64,000 nt of DNA from Chiayiivirga sp. (lineage in GTDB: Bacteria; Pseudomonadota; Gammaproteobacteria; Xanthomonadales; Xanthomonadaceae), in NCBI GenBank assembly GCA_022647565.1, contig JALCLA010000001.1:744001-808000 (forward strand), read 5' to 3'. The translations under genes were made by a program, and so were the position numbers. The first letter of the stretch is position 1. Each line of letters starts with the position of its first letter. The notes below the pieces were generated by a model. It was given only the letters and a program-made list of their open reading frames with translations, was not told the origin of the DNA and did no database searches. Below, one piece after another: positions 8,447-17,497 of this stretch.

Positions 8447-8995
8447 ATGCGTTTCGCGATCACGGTTCTGTTGCTCTGGGCTATGTCGTTCTCCGCCTCG
8501 GCGGGTGATCTTGACTACACCCATGTGGGCGTCGGTTGGCATGGGGTCCGGAGTGACAATTTCAGCAACGAGCGAGGCTACGGCCTTCAAGGAAGCTATC
8601 GATGGGCTGACCATTGGTTCGCCACGGGCGACTATCGATTCAATGATGGGCGTGCGACCGATGTCAGCGCCTGGTTGCTCGGACTGGGGTATCGCACATC
8701 ACTGGGCGACCGCACCGACGGAATCGTGCGGATCGGTGCGGCGAGGTACGAATTGGAAGGCTTGCTGGACCGCACCAAGAGCTCTCCCTTTGTCGAGTTG
8801 GCGGCCCGGTTCGACGTCAGCCCGGGATTCGACCTGGGACTTGGAATTCGGTACGCCGAGGTGGCGTGGTTGTCCGATGTCCAGCTTCTGGCCAACGCGA
8901 ATTGGCGCTTCGGTCGCTGGAGCCTGGTGGCGGAGCTGGGGGTATCCGGTGACGGAGAGACTTTGTTCCTTGGGCCACGCTATACCTTCCAATGA
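8447..8995 (+). CDS. Small outer-membrane beta-barrel protein
   Basis: A 182-residue exported protein. Residues 1-19 form a signal peptide (MRFAITVLLLWAMSFSASA). The mature part has alternating polar and aromatic segments ending in a typical barrel terminus (FLGPRYTFQ with a C-terminal aromatic next to Gln). Segments such as GYGLQGSYRWADHWFATG resemble Ax21/OmpX-like barrels of Xanthomonadaceae. The start ATG follows GGAGG with 9-bp spacing. The precise family and function are unknown. It is the first of three adjacent exported-protein genes on this strand. Confidence 0.7.
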   Translation: MRFAITVLLLWAMSFSASAGDLDYTHVGVGWHGVRSDNFSNERGYGLQGSYRWADHWFATGDYRFNDGRATDVSAWLLGLGYRTSLGDRTDGIVRIGAARYELEGLLDRTKSSPFVELAARFDVSPGFDLGLGIRYAEVAWLSDVQLLANANWRFGRWSLVAELGVSGDGETLFLGPRYTFQ

Positions 8996-9087
8996 CCAAG
9001 GCGCGTCGCGCCGGGCAGGGTCGAAGCGGCGATCAGCAATGGATCTCTGGCGATCGGAATGCTGGTCGCCGCATGGCACGCGGCGGC

Positions 9088-9141
9088 GTGAGCTGTTTTT
9101 TGCGCGGATTGCGAGTTGAGATTCGAGGCCGCGTTTTCGCG
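9088..9141 (+). repeat. 54-bp direct repeat, copy 2
   Basis: The second copy of the repeat at 8203-8256, about 80% identical. It lies 86 bp upstream of the exported-protein gene at 9227, in the same orientation as copy 1. Confidence 0.7.
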
Positions 9142-9226
9142 GTTCGACCCCCTTGGTGCTCGATGCGCCGTGGATCGAACCGGGCGTGTTTACCTCGAAC
9201 TCAGACCTATCACGGAGCATCTCGCA

Positions 9227-9919
9227 ATGCGCAAATCAATCGCACTCAGCGTGGCCTTGTCGCTCTCGGCGTTCGCCGCCGGCGCCAACGCCCAGGAAAT
9301 GACCACAGCCTCGCTCGAAGAGAGCTTGGTGCTTGAGGAAGGCTACACCGAGATCAGCGAAGGCTTCTATGCCAAGGTCACCGAGCTTGGCGAATCCTAC
9401 GTGGCGAAGGGCGAGCAGGGCGTCGCGACGCTCCGCCAGGTGCTGATCGACCTGCGGGATGAGGCCAACGCTCGCCATGCAAAAGCCAACGGCAAGCCGT
9501 CGCCGGCGCCGGCCAGCTACGATCGAATGATCGAAGATCTCGGCGTGTCCGAAGCGTCGGATTCCGGCAAGGCCAACATCTTCCAGCGAGGCGATTGCAG
9601 CGGGCCGAACACCCATCACCAAACCATGCTGGTTCGCGCGGGGACTTGGCAAGGTTCTGCGGCTGGGGGCACGGTGACGAACAGCGACCCCACCATCAAC
9701 ACCAGCAACTACTCCCATGTATTCACAGAGAATGTGCGCGGAGAGATCGCCGACCAGGTGGTGAACACCTACGGAACGACGCCCGTTCAGACCTTTGTAC
9801 AGAACACCCAAGGAGTCCCCTGTCAGGCGGTGGCGTACTCCAGTATCACGTGTCCGGGGCGTAGCACGCCCAGCCTCGCTGCTCTGGACAGGACGCTTGC
9901 CCGTCCAGGTTGTCTCTGA
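9227..9919 (+). CDS. Exported protein of unknown function
   Basis: A 230-residue protein with a clear signal peptide (MRKSIALSVALSLSAFAAGANA, cleavage near residue 22). The mature N-terminus is acidic and helical (TTASLEESLVLEEGYTEI). A later Cys/Ser/Thr/Asn-rich part has the odd motif CSGPNTHHQTM and four cysteines that could form disulfides. I recognise no family. ATG at 9227 follows CGGAG. The upstream frame extension to 9116 contains repeat copy 2 and is not coding. Confidence 0.6.
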   Translation: MRKSIALSVALSLSAFAAGANAQEMTTASLEESLVLEEGYTEISEGFYAKVTELGESYVAKGEQGVATLRQVLIDLRDEANARHAKANGKPSPAPASYDRMIEDLGVSEASDSGKANIFQRGDCSGPNTHHQTMLVRAGTWQGSAAGGTVTNSDPTINTSNYSHVFTENVRGEIADQVVNTYGTTPVQTFVQNTQGVPCQAVAYSSITCPGRSTPSLAALDRTLARPGCL

Positions 9920-10108
9920 TCAATCGGTCGCACGCATGGCGCACCAGCAACGGTGCTCCATGCGGCGGCGTCTTCGGTGGGCCGCATTCGTTTCGCACGC
10001 GCTTCTTGTGAAGTCGAAACGACAATCTGGCCCATACTCGCGGCTGTACCCACGCCGCGAGGCATTGCAACGTTTCCTGGCAACAGGCCTGACCCAATGG
10101 AGATGACG

Positions 10109-10822
10109 ATGCGATTGTCCACTTGCCGCCGGTTGTTGCCGGTTCTGCTCGCCCTGCCCGGTGTGGTTCAGGCCAATGACTTCTGCGACGAGAATCCGAG
10201 GAACCCCGCCAGTCCGGAGATTCCTCGTGACGATCGCTGCTTCGCCGACATCGATCTGCGGCGTCCGGACGGGATTCCGCTCTCTCCGGTGCGAGACCTC
10301 GCGCTGGGCGCGCAGGATGGCGCGGCCTCGTTCCGGCTCGACGTCCACCGCATCACCCTGCAAACGGCCACTTCGGTGGACTTCGAAGAAATCACTCTGG
10401 CCGAACTGGCGTATGCGGCTGCGAACAGCCAAGGCAAGGGGCGCGTGGTGGCTTTGTCCTTGATCCGTACCGGCCAGACCGTGCGCCTGCAGGCCGATCT
10501 CCTCGCAACCAGCTCGCCGAACTGGTCGTACGCCGGCCCCGGCCTTGGCCCGCAAGCGAGCGCCACGTTGCTCGACACGCGGCAATTGGTTCTGGGGCCG
10601 ATCAGCGAGCCCTTGCCTTCGATCGATGTCTCGCTCAGTCCGGGTCGCCTCACCATTACCGGCCCGCACGCGAGTGCCGAACTCGCCCTGGGTGGCGTGG
10701 GCGTCACCTGGGTTCCGCATCGCCTGCGCGCCGGCATCCTGTTTGCCTCGCACCCGGCACCGGGAACCGGCATGAGTCTGGAGTGGAGCGGAGACTTCCC
10801 GTGGTGGGGGCGAGAAGACTGA
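10109..10822 (+). CDS. Exported protein of unknown function
   Basis: A 237-residue protein. The signal peptide is at residues 1-22 (RRLLPVLLALPGVVQA). The mature part has two early cysteines (FCDENP, DDRCFAD) and a mostly beta-like, non-repetitive sequence with aromatic residues near the end (MSLEWSGDFPWWGRED). Three in-frame ATGs lie at 10097, 10103 and 10109; the last has GGAG at 6-bp spacing and gives the best signal peptide. No family is recognised. It converges with the kinase gene 11 bp away. Confidence 0.6.
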   Translation: MRLSTCRRLLPVLLALPGVVQANDFCDENPRNPASPEIPRDDRCFADIDLRRPDGIPLSPVRDLALGAQDGAASFRLDVHRITLQTATSVDFEEITLAELAYAAANSQGKGRVVALSLIRTGQTVRLQADLLATSSPNWSYAGPGLGPQASATLLDTRQLVLGPISEPLPSIDVSLSPGRLTITGPHASAELALGGVGVTWVPHRLRAGILFASHPAPGTGMSLEWSGDFPWWGRED

Positions 10823-10833
10823 CGCAGGGACCG

Positions 10834-13464
10834 CTATTGGGTGGGGGCGCGCAGGCAGGCTTCGAGCCGCTTCCGCCGCGGATGCGAGTCCGGGTACTCA
10901 TGGCGCACGTGCTCGAGGATCTGTGCCTGTCCGCTTGCGGATAGACCGGATGTCAGACACGCCAATTCGCCTTCGGCCAGGGCTAGGTGCCCGGGTTGGC
11001 CGGGCTCCTGTTCAAGTTGCTTGCGCGCTGCCGTCAGCAGTGTCCGGGCCTCGTCGTCGCGCCCCAGGTCACGGAGCGCCGCGCCGAGGCCGAGGCGATA
11101 GATGGCCAGCTTGACGCCACCCGCGTTCTCGGTACCCGCAGCATTTTCAACCGCCGCGCGCAGGTAGGGCTCCGCTGCCTGAGCGTCCTGCTGGTAGTAG
11201 TGGATCAGCAGGCCGAGATTGAAGGCGGACAAGGCCGTGTTGCCGTGATCGGGACCGAGCACGGCCTGCTTGACCTGAAGGGCCTGCTCGAAGTGCGTGC
11301 GAGCCGCGGGATAGTCACCCCGGGTTTGTGCGATCGTGCCGAGCAGGGTATGGCTGCCCGCAGTTCGCGAGTGACGGGTTCCGAAGGCGGCAAGATTGAT
11401 TCGAAGCACGTCTTTCGCCAGGGCCCAGGCTTCGTCGGCGCGACCGTGGTCGCGTCGGTACACGGCGAGATGATGAGCCACCTCCGCGTCGGCCGGGTCG
11501 CGGCTCTGCCCAAGGTTGTCGACAATGCGCAAGTTCGCTTCGAGCAGGGCTTCCGCGTCCGCGTCCTTCCCCGCCGAGAGCAGGGCCAGGGCCAGGCGCA
11601 AGCGAATCTCGCGCGTGCGCGGATCCTCGGCACCGAAGCGGCGCAAGTGTTCCTGACCGAGCGCCTGCCAAAGGGCGAGGGACTCGGCCCGACGTCCCAG
11701 CGCCTGCCAGCTTTGTGCCCGCAACTGCAGCATCGGCAAGCGATCGACCTCGTTTTCCGGCGTCACGGAGGTCTGTGTCAGGGCGCGCACCAAGTCGGCA
11801 TCGGCCGATGCGTAGTTTCCGCGGGCGAAGGCGACTCGCGCGCGCTGGAAATAACTCCGGCTCAGCGCCATGGGAGGCGCGTCGGGAAGGTGTTCAAGCC
11901 AGCCCAGGACTTCACCCACCTGGACCTCTGCCTGCTTGAGGTCATCGCGCGCGAGGTGGACGTCGGCAATGGCGGTGGCCAGGGCGGCGCGGGTCGACGT
12001 GTCGAGTTCAAGGCGCTGCAAGCGAGCGGCTCCCTCGACCAGAAGCTCCTGCGCGGTTCGATCCCGCCCCTGGGCCACGTTGGGATCGGCAGCGCGAAAC
12101 AGGTCGATGAGGAAAGCAGTCACCTGTTCGGCTTGCTCGCGGCGTGCTTCCGCATGGTCGCGGGCGCGCGCGACCTCCAGCGACTGCAGCACCATGCCGA
12201 CGACGAAGGCGATGGCGAACAGCGCGGCCAAGGCGCCGAGCAGCAGCTTGGCCGTATTTCGACGTGCGAACTTGCCCAGCCGATACGCGACCTCGCCGCG
12301 CCGCGCGGCAATCGGGCGCGACTCGAGTACGGCGCGCAGATCGGCGGCGAAGCGCTCGACATTGCCGTAGCGGTGCTCAGGTTCCTTACGCAGGGCTCGC
12401 GCCAGTATCAGGTCCAGATCGCCACTGAGCTGACGACGCAAGGCCCCGGGCTCGCCAAGGCGCCGTGCGTCGGCAACTTCCCTTGCCAGATCGGGCTGTT
12501 TGGTCGCCATCGCCGCGACCGACCGGCTCGCGAGCGGCGGTATCGTCTCGACGATGGCTCGCACAATCTCGGTCGGGGCGTGACTGCGCATGTCCAGCGG
12601 CGGGCAACCGGCAAGCATTTCGTACAGGAGCACGCCCAGCGCGTAGATGTCGGTGGCAACCGTGGTGGCGATCCCTTGAACCTGTTCCGGGGCGGCGCTG
12701 GCGGGCGAGAAGAACCGACTGCCCTCCGCGGTCGCTTCGATGGGCGGGCGGGTGTCGGTGGGCAGCAGTTTCGCAATGCCGAAGTCGAGCAGCTTCGGCC
12801 TCCCGGACCCATCGACGAGAATGTTCCCTGCCTTGATGTCGCGGTGCAGGACCAGTCGCCGGTGCGCGTGTTCCACCGCGGCCATGACGTCCAGCATCAG
12901 TCGCAGGCGCTCGCGCAAGGAAAGGCGACTTGCATCGCAGTACCGCGTGATCGGATCGCCGTCGACGAACTCCATCGCGAAGTAGGGCCGGCCGTCGGGC
13001 AGTTCTCCCGCATCGATCAGGTGCGCGATGTTCGGGTGCTCAAGCGCGGCAAGCACCTGGCGTTCGTGCCGGAGCTGTTGCTGGACGGCGGGGGCGAGGT
13101 GGCGGCGAGATGCGACCTTGAGCGCCACGACTTGAGTCGCGTGATCGATCTCGCGCCGTGCAAGGTAGACGGCACCCATGCCGCCCGTCCCGAGTTCCCA
13201 CATGATCGTGAACGGGCCCGCCTGTGTCCCCGGCCCGAGGGGTTCATCCAGCCACTCGGTCAGCGCCTCATCGCATCCCGGCAACGGAGGGAGGTCGGCG
13301 TCGGGATCGAGCCGATCATGTGCCGCCAGCAAGCCGAGCACCGCCCGGTTCAGTTCCGGCGCATCACGGCACTCCGCATCGAGCAAGGCCGAACGCGCGA
13401 GCGGATCAAGATCCACGGCACGTGCGAAGAGTTCCGAGGCGCGAGACCAGAGCGTTGTCCGCAT
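10834..13464 (-). CDS. Transmembrane Ser/Thr protein kinase with TPR-like tail (module 1)
   Basis: An 876-residue Hanks-type kinase. The kinase domain spans about 85-345: Gly loop GTGGMG (92-97), Lys in VVALKVAS (116), catalytic HRDIKAGN (207-214) and DFG (227-229), so it should be active. A hydrophobic segment (LLLGALAALFAIAFVVGMV, about 395-415) anchors it in the inner membrane. The C-terminal half is a series of TPR-like helical pairs with Asn/Gly pairs, such as HSRTAGSHTLLGTIAQ and GNTALSAFNLG, probably for sensing or partner binding. It lies 19 bp downstream of an ECF sigma gene. Kinase/sigma pairs of this kind are known (ECF43, where the kinase phosphorylates the sigma factor). Confidence 0.92.
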   Translation of the reverse strand: MRTTLWSRASELFARAVDLDPLARSALLDAECRDAPELNRAVLGLLAAHDRLDPDADLPPLPGCDEALTEWLDEPLGPGTQAGPFTIMWELGTGGMGAVYLARREIDHATQVVALKVASRRHLAPAVQQQLRHERQVLAALEHPNIAHLIDAGELPDGRPYFAMEFVDGDPITRYCDASRLSLRERLRLMLDVMAAVEHAHRRLVLHRDIKAGNILVDGSGRPKLLDFGIAKLLPTDTRPPIEATAEGSRFFSPASAAPEQVQGIATTVATDIYALGVLLYEMLAGCPPLDMRSHAPTEIVRAIVETIPPLASRSVAAMATKQPDLAREVADARRLGEPGALRRQLSGDLDLILARALRKEPEHRYGNVERFAADLRAVLESRPIAARRGEVAYRLGKFARRNTAKLLLGALAALFAIAFVVGMVLQSLEVARARDHAEARREQAEQVTAFLIDLFRAADPNVAQGRDRTAQELLVEGAARLQRLELDTSTRAALATAIADVHLARDDLKQAEVQVGEVLGWLEHLPDAPPMALSRSYFQRARVAFARGNYASADADLVRALTQTSVTPENEVDRLPMLQLRAQSWQALGRRAESLALWQALGQEHLRRFGAEDPRTREIRLRLALALLSAGKDADAEALLEANLRIVDNLGQSRDPADAEVAHHLAVYRRDHGRADEAWALAKDVLRINLAAFGTRHSRTAGSHTLLGTIAQTRGDYPAARTHFEQALQVKQAVLGPDHGNTALSAFNLGLLIHYYQQDAQAAEPYLRAAVENAAGTENAGGVKLAIYRLGLGAALRDLGRDDEARTLLTAARKQLEQEPGQPGHLALAEGELACLTSGLSASGQAQILEHVRHEYPDSHPRRKRLEACLRAPTQ

Positions 13465-13483
13465 CAGGCTGGCTCGCGAGTGT

Positions 13484-14065
13484 TCACCGGGTGGACGGCG
13501 GGCCGGACAACTGTTCGTGCAGCCAGGCCCGCGCGAACTGCCAGTCGCGTTTGGCCGTGGGCAGCGAGATTCCGATGACCTCCGCGGTTTCTTCCAGCGT
13601 CAGGCCGCCGAAGTAGCGCAACTCGACCAGGCGGCTGGCGCGCCGGTTGATCCGATCCAGGCGTTGCAGAAGCCGATCCAAGTCAAGGGCATCGGACGAA
13701 TCCGACCCCGCGGCAGCGACATCGTCTGCCGCCTGCAAGGTCACCTGCATCAGGCCTCCGCCGCGTTTTTGGGCGGCGCGCTCGCGCAGGTGGTCGATCA
13801 GCAGGCGCCGGATCACGTGCGCGGCAATGGCATAGAAGTGCGCACGATTGGTGAATGTCCCCTCGCGCTGTTCGGCCAGCTTGAGGTAGGCGTCGCCGGC
13901 CAGCTCGGTGGCAACCAGGGTCACGCTCCCGCTTTGCGCAAGCCGTTGCTGGGCCAGTCGGCGCAGCACCGGATACACCCGCTCGACCAGCGTTGCCTCG
14001 GCCTGGCTGTCCCCGTTCCGCCAGCGCGCCAAGAGCAGAGTGATGTCTTCCGGGGTGCTGGCCAT
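13484..14065 (-). CDS. ECF-type RNA polymerase sigma factor (module 1)
   Basis: A 193-residue sigma-70 family protein of the extracytoplasmic type that pairs with Ser/Thr kinases (TIGR02999/Sigma70_ECF, ECF43-like). Region 2 is at about 25-95 (LVERVYPVLRRLAQQ ... FYAIAAHVIRRLLIDH), and region 4 at about 130-185 (LVELRYFGGLTLEETAEVI), with a helix-turn-helix for -35 recognition. No anti-sigma gene is adjacent; the downstream kinase probably controls it. It starts 4 bp after the proS stop codon, so read-through from proS is possible. Confidence 0.9.
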   Translation of the reverse strand: MASTPEDITLLLARWRNGDSQAEATLVERVYPVLRRLAQQRLAQSGSVTLVATELAGDAYLKLAEQREGTFTNRAHFYAIAAHVIRRLLIDHLRERAAQKRGGGLMQVTLQAADDVAAAGSDSSDALDLDRLLQRLDRINRRASRLVELRYFGGLTLEETAEVIGISLPTAKRDWQFARAWLHEQLSGPPSTR

Positions 14066-14069
14066 GCGC

Positions 14070-15794
14070 TCAGCTTGCCGTGACCCTGTCCTGCAACCGC
14101 GCCCGGAGTCCGGCGCGATCCAGGTTTTCGCTTTCGGCGGCGTCGCGCGCGCGGTATTCGAAGGTGCCGGCGGCCAGGCCGCGTTCGGACACCACCACGC
14201 GATGCGGGATGCCGATCAGTTCGATATCGGCAAACATCGAGCCGGGGCGCAGGCCGCGATCATCGAGGCAGGCCTCGATGCCGGCGTCGAGCAGTTCGCG
14301 ATACAGCACCTCGGCCGCGGCGAGCACGGCTGGATCCTTCTTCGGGTTGATCACGCACACGGCAACCTTCCAGGGTGCCATGGCGGCCGGCCAGCGGATG
14401 CCGTTGTCGTCGAAATTCTGCTCGATCGCGGCCGCCACGATGCGGCTGACGCCAATGCCGTAGCAGCCCATCGCGGGAGGCACGGCCTTGCCGTTGGCAT
14501 CCAGCACGCTGCATTTCATCGCTTCGGAATACTTGCGACCGAGCGCAAACACATGCCCGACTTCGATCCCGCGCGCGATGCCGAGCGTACCCTTGCCATC
14601 GGGCGAGGCATCGCCAGCCACCACGCTGCGGATGTCGGCCGTCTCGGGCTCGGCCAGGTCGCGGCCCCAATTCACGCCCGCGATGTGGAATCCGGGCCTG
14701 TTCGCGCCGATCACGAAATCCGCCATCGCCGCGACGCTGCGATCGGCGATGACGCGGATGGCCTTGCGCGGCCCGAGCGGGCCGAGGAAGCCGGGCTCGC
14801 TGCCGAGGTGTTCGGCGATCTCGGCTTCGGTGGCGAGGCGATAGTCCGCCAGCCCCGGCACCTTGGCCAGCTTGATCTCGTTCACCACGTGATCGCCGCG
14901 CACCAGCGCCAGGACGAACTGCGCGCCACCTTCCGCATCAAGGCCCGTGACGGCCACGGACTTCACCGTACGCTGCAGGGCGATGCCCATCAAGGCCGCC
15001 ACCTCCTCGCAGGTCTTCTGGGTTGGCGTGGCGATGTCGCGCCGCGCTTCCGAGGCCGGGGCGCGTGCGCCGGGAGCCATGGCTTCGGCCAGTTCGACGT
15101 TCGCGGCGTAATCCGAGTTGTCGCAGAACGCGATCGCGTCCTCGCCCGAGTCGGCCAGCACGTGGAACTCGTGCGAGGCGCTGCCGCCGATCGCTCCCGT
15201 GTCCGCGGCCACGGCGCGGAACTTCAGCCCGAGGCGGGTGAAGATGCGGCCGTAGGTGTCGTACATGTTGCGGTACTCGGCCTGCAGCGATTCCTCGTCG
15301 ATGTGGAAGGAATAGGCATCCTTCATGATGAATTCGCGCGCCCGCATCACCCCGAAGCGCGGCCGGATCTCGTCGCGGAACTTGGTCGTGATCTGGTAGA
15401 AGTTCACCGGCAGCTGCTTGTAGCTGGCCAGTTCGTTGCGCGCGAAGTCGGTGACGGCTTCTTCCGCGGTCGGGGTGAAGCAGTAGTCCTGCTCCTTGCG
15501 GTCGCGGATCTTGAGCAGTTGCGGCCCGAACTTCTGCCAGCGCCCGGTTTCTTCCCACAGCTCCTTCGGCTGCACCGAAGGCATGCTCATCTCGATCGCG
15601 CCGGCGCGGTTCATCTCCTCGCGCACGATGCCTTCCACCTTGCGCAGCACGCGCAGGCCCAGCGGCGACCAGGTGTAGAGCCCGGCGGCGAGCTTGCGGA
15701 TCATGCCGGCCTTGAGCATCAGCTTGTGGCTGATGATCTCGGCTTCGGCCGGGGTTTCCTTTTCGGTACGGAGATGGAACTGCGACAGACGCAT
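14070..15794 (-). CDS. proS: Prolyl-tRNA synthetase
   Basis: A class II aminoacyl-tRNA synthetase of 574 residues (E. coli 572). It charges tRNA-Pro with proline in the cytoplasm. The N-terminal [19 protein letters not shown] and motif 2 ([21 protein letters not shown], about 140-160) are typical. The editing domain inserted at about 220-390 removes mischarged alanine. Motif 3 lies near [11 protein letters not shown], and the anticodon-binding domain is at the C-terminus. The frame is open to 15992, but ATG at 15794 gives the standard N-terminus. Its downstream neighbours are the sigma/kinase genes of module 1. Confidence 0.97.
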   Translation of the reverse strand: MRLSQFHLRTEKETPAEAEIISHKLMLKAGMIRKLAAGLYTWSPLGLRVLRKVEGIVREEMNRAGAIEMSMPSVQPKELWEETGRWQKFGPQLLKIRDRKEQDYCFTPTAEEAVTDFARNELASYKQLPVNFYQITTKFRDEIRPRFGVMRAREFIMKDAYSFHIDEESLQAEYRNMYDTYGRIFTRLGLKFRAVAADTGAIGGSASHEFHVLADSGEDAIAFCDNSDYAANVELAEAMAPGARAPASEARRDIATPTQKTCEEVAALMGIALQRTVKSVAVTGLDAEGGAQFVLALVRGDHVVNEIKLAKVPGLADYRLATEAEIAEHLGSEPGFLGPLGPRKAIRVIADRSVAAMADFVIGANRPGFHIAGVNWGRDLAEPETADIRSVVAGDASPDGKGTLGIARGIEVGHVFALGRKYSEAMKCSVLDANGKAVPPAMGCYGIGVSRIVAAAIEQNFDDNGIRWPAAMAPWKVAVCVINPKKDPAVLAAAEVLYRELLDAGIEACLDDRGLRPGSMFADIELIGIPHRVVVSERGLAAGTFEYRARDAAESENLDRAGLRARLQDRVTAS

Positions 15795-15897
15795 CGGGAA
15801 CGGAACCGGGTAACGGGGAGCGCGCGATTGTAGCGGCCCGGCCTCGACCGTGCCCTTCGGGCGCAAGGGGCGGGCGGCGGCGCGCGCGCCGCCCCGC

Positions 15898-16176
15898 TCA
15901 ATGCCCGCTGGTGGTCGGCAAGGTCGTCGGGACCACGTTCTGGTCGTGGCGCAGCCGGAGCGTTTCGTAAGGGCGGTCGCGTGGCGGTGCATCGGTCAGC
16001 TGCACCACGCCCTGGTCATCCTTCCAGCGATAGACCGCCGGCGCGTAGTCGCGTGAACGTGGGTTCTCGCGCCGCCATTCGGCCGGAAGGCGTTCGGGTT
16101 CGAGATACCACAGGTACGCGGCGGCGGCCGCGATCAGCAGCGCCGCCACGGCCAGCCCGGCGAGGAAGCCACGCAT
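15898..16176 (-). CDS. DUF4124 membrane-anchored protein
   Basis: A 92-residue protein with an N-terminal membrane anchor or uncleaved signal ([21 protein letters not shown]) and a DUF4124 motif ([18 protein letters not shown], about 48-65) facing the periplasm. The motif is a short WW-like beta sheet of unknown role common in gammaproteobacteria. Its start is 4 bp after the stop of the second DUF4124 gene, so the two form an operon. Confidence 0.8.
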   Translation of the reverse strand: MRGFLAGLAVAALLIAAAAAYLWYLEPERLPAEWRRENPRSRDYAPAVYRWKDDQGVVQLTDAPPRDRPYETLRLRHDQNVVPTTLPTTSGH

Positions 16177-16180
16177 GGAC

Positions 16181-16609
16181 TCACTCGACGCAGTTCTGCC
16201 GGATCAGTTCCCTGGAGCGGGCGATCGCATCCTCGCGCCCGGCGGCGTCGAGCGTTTCCTGCTTGCCGTCGCCATCACGATCGGAGGTTACCACCTGGTA
16301 TTTCTCGAGCGTGGCGAGATTGTCGCGGGCATGCTGGCAGTTGATCTTCATCGCCGCCAGGCGTTGCTGCGCCGGATTGGGCTCTTCTTCGGTGCCGGCG
16401 ACGTCTGGCAGGTTTTCCTCCGTCGGCGCCGACTGGGTGCTGGCACCCCTCACGTCCAGTCGTTCGAACTTGCGTCCTTCCGGCGGGGCGTCGGTGTACT
16501 GGACCACGCCCTTGTCGTCGGTCCACTTGTAGACCGCGGACGCCTGCGACGACGAGGCCGCGAGCAGGAGCATGGTCGCGACGGGCAGCACGATGTGCAA
16601 AACGGACAT
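16181..16609 (-). CDS. DUF4124 periplasmic protein
   Basis: A 142-residue exported protein. The signal peptide is about residues 1-24 (cleavage after SSSQASA), followed immediately by a DUF4124 motif (VYKWTDDKGVVQYTDAPP). A helical C-terminal region with two cysteines (KINCQHAR, RQNCVE) could form a disulfide. ATG at 16609 is preceded by GGAG; the longer frame to 16672 reads into the divergent promoter region. It is first in an operon with the smaller DUF4124 gene and divergent from pssA. Confidence 0.8.
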   Translation of the reverse strand: MSVLHIVLPVATMLLLAASSSQASAVYKWTDDKGVVQYTDAPPEGRKFERLDVRGASTQSAPTEENLPDVAGTEEEPNPAQQRLAAMKINCQHARDNLATLEKYQVVTSDRDGDGKQETLDAAGREDAIARSRELIRQNCVE

Positions 16610-16665
16610 GGCGGAACTCCTATCGGCAGGCAGGCAAGTCGCTTTCGTAGCACTCCGGATCGGCA

Positions 16666-16694
16666 GTGGCAAGCGCGGGCGCAGACGTTACACT
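16666..16694 (+). promoter_or_regulatory. Possible sigma-70 promoter of pssA
   Basis: A -35-like GTGGCA (16666-16671), a 17-bp spacer and a -10-like TACACT (16689-16694), each matching consensus at four of six positions, lie 24 bp before the pssA start. This is a pattern match only. Confidence 0.35.
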
Positions 16695-16717
16695 CCCGAC
16701 GTTCAGCCGGGAATCGT

Positions 16718-17497
16718 ATGTCGGACCCACTCCAGCCCGCCCCGCGCCCCTCGCGCGGCATCTATCTCTTGCCCAACCTGTTCACCACGGGAGGGCTGTT
16801 CGCGGGCTTTTACGCGATCATCGCGGCCTCCGCCGATGACTACGTCAACGCCTGCATCGCGGTCTTCGTGGCCGGTTTGCTGGATGGCCTGGATGGGCGC
16901 ATCGCGCGGCTCACCGGCACCCAGAGCGAGTTCGGGGTGCAGTACGACTCGCTCGCCGACCTGGTCAGTTTCGGCATGGCGCCGGCCCTGGTGATGTACC
17001 ACTGGTCGCTGTCGACCTTGAAGTTCCTTGGCCCGGCCTGGGGCAAGGTGGGCTGGGCCGCGGCCTTCCTCTATGCGGCCTGCGCGGCGCTGCGTCTCGC
17101 CCGCTTCAACACCCAGGTGGGGGTGATCGACAAGCGCTGGTTCATCGGTCTGGCCAGTCCGGCGGCGGCAGCGATGATGATGTCCACGGTCTGGGTGGTG
17201 ACCGACCACGGCTACGGCGGCGCTGATGTGCGCTTCGTCGCGCTGGGTGTGACCGTGATCTCGGCCCTGCTGATGGTGAGCCGGGTGCGCTACACCAGCT
17301 TCAAGTCGCTGCCGCTGGCCGAGCGGGTTCCTTTCATCACCGTGCTGCTGGCGCTGGGCATCTTCGTGGCGCTGGCGATCGACCCGCCGCACGTGCTGTT
17401 GGCCATCGCAGGCCTGTACCTGTTCTCGGGCCCGCTGGCGTGGGCCTGGGGCCGCCTGCGTCGACGGCCACGCGTGCCACCGCCGGGCACCGTGTGA
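16718..17497 (+). CDS. pssA: CDP-diacylglycerol-serine O-phosphatidyltransferase
   Basis: A 259-residue inner-membrane enzyme that makes phosphatidylserine, the precursor of phosphatidylethanolamine. The CDP-alcohol phosphotransferase motif appears as DGLDGRIARLTGTQSEFGVQYD near residues 50-70, with the D-x2-D-G-x2-A-R core, followed by SLADLVSFGMAPA. About seven hydrophobic segments follow. The frame is open far upstream, but ATG at 16718 gives the normal N-terminus (GIYLLPNLFTTGGLFAGF). Its TGA overlaps the GTG of the next gene (GTGA), which implies translational coupling with the signalling protein. Confidence 0.92.
   Translation: MSDPLQPAPRPSRGIYLLPNLFTTGGLFAGFYAIIAASADDYVNACIAVFVAGLLDGLDGRIARLTGTQSEFGVQYDSLADLVSFGMAPALVMYHWSLSTLKFLGPAWGKVGWAAAFLYAACAALRLARFNTQVGVIDKRWFIGLASPAAAAMMMSTVWVVTDHGYGGADVRFVALGVTVISALLMVSRVRYTSFKSLPLAERVPFITVLLALGIFVALAIDPPHVLLAIAGLYLFSGPLAWAWGRLRRRPRVPPPGTV

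Noticed and set aside
10987..13578. 863-codon open frame on the plus strand
   Set aside because: It is the shadow of the kinase gene, whose catalytic motifs are intact on the minus strand.
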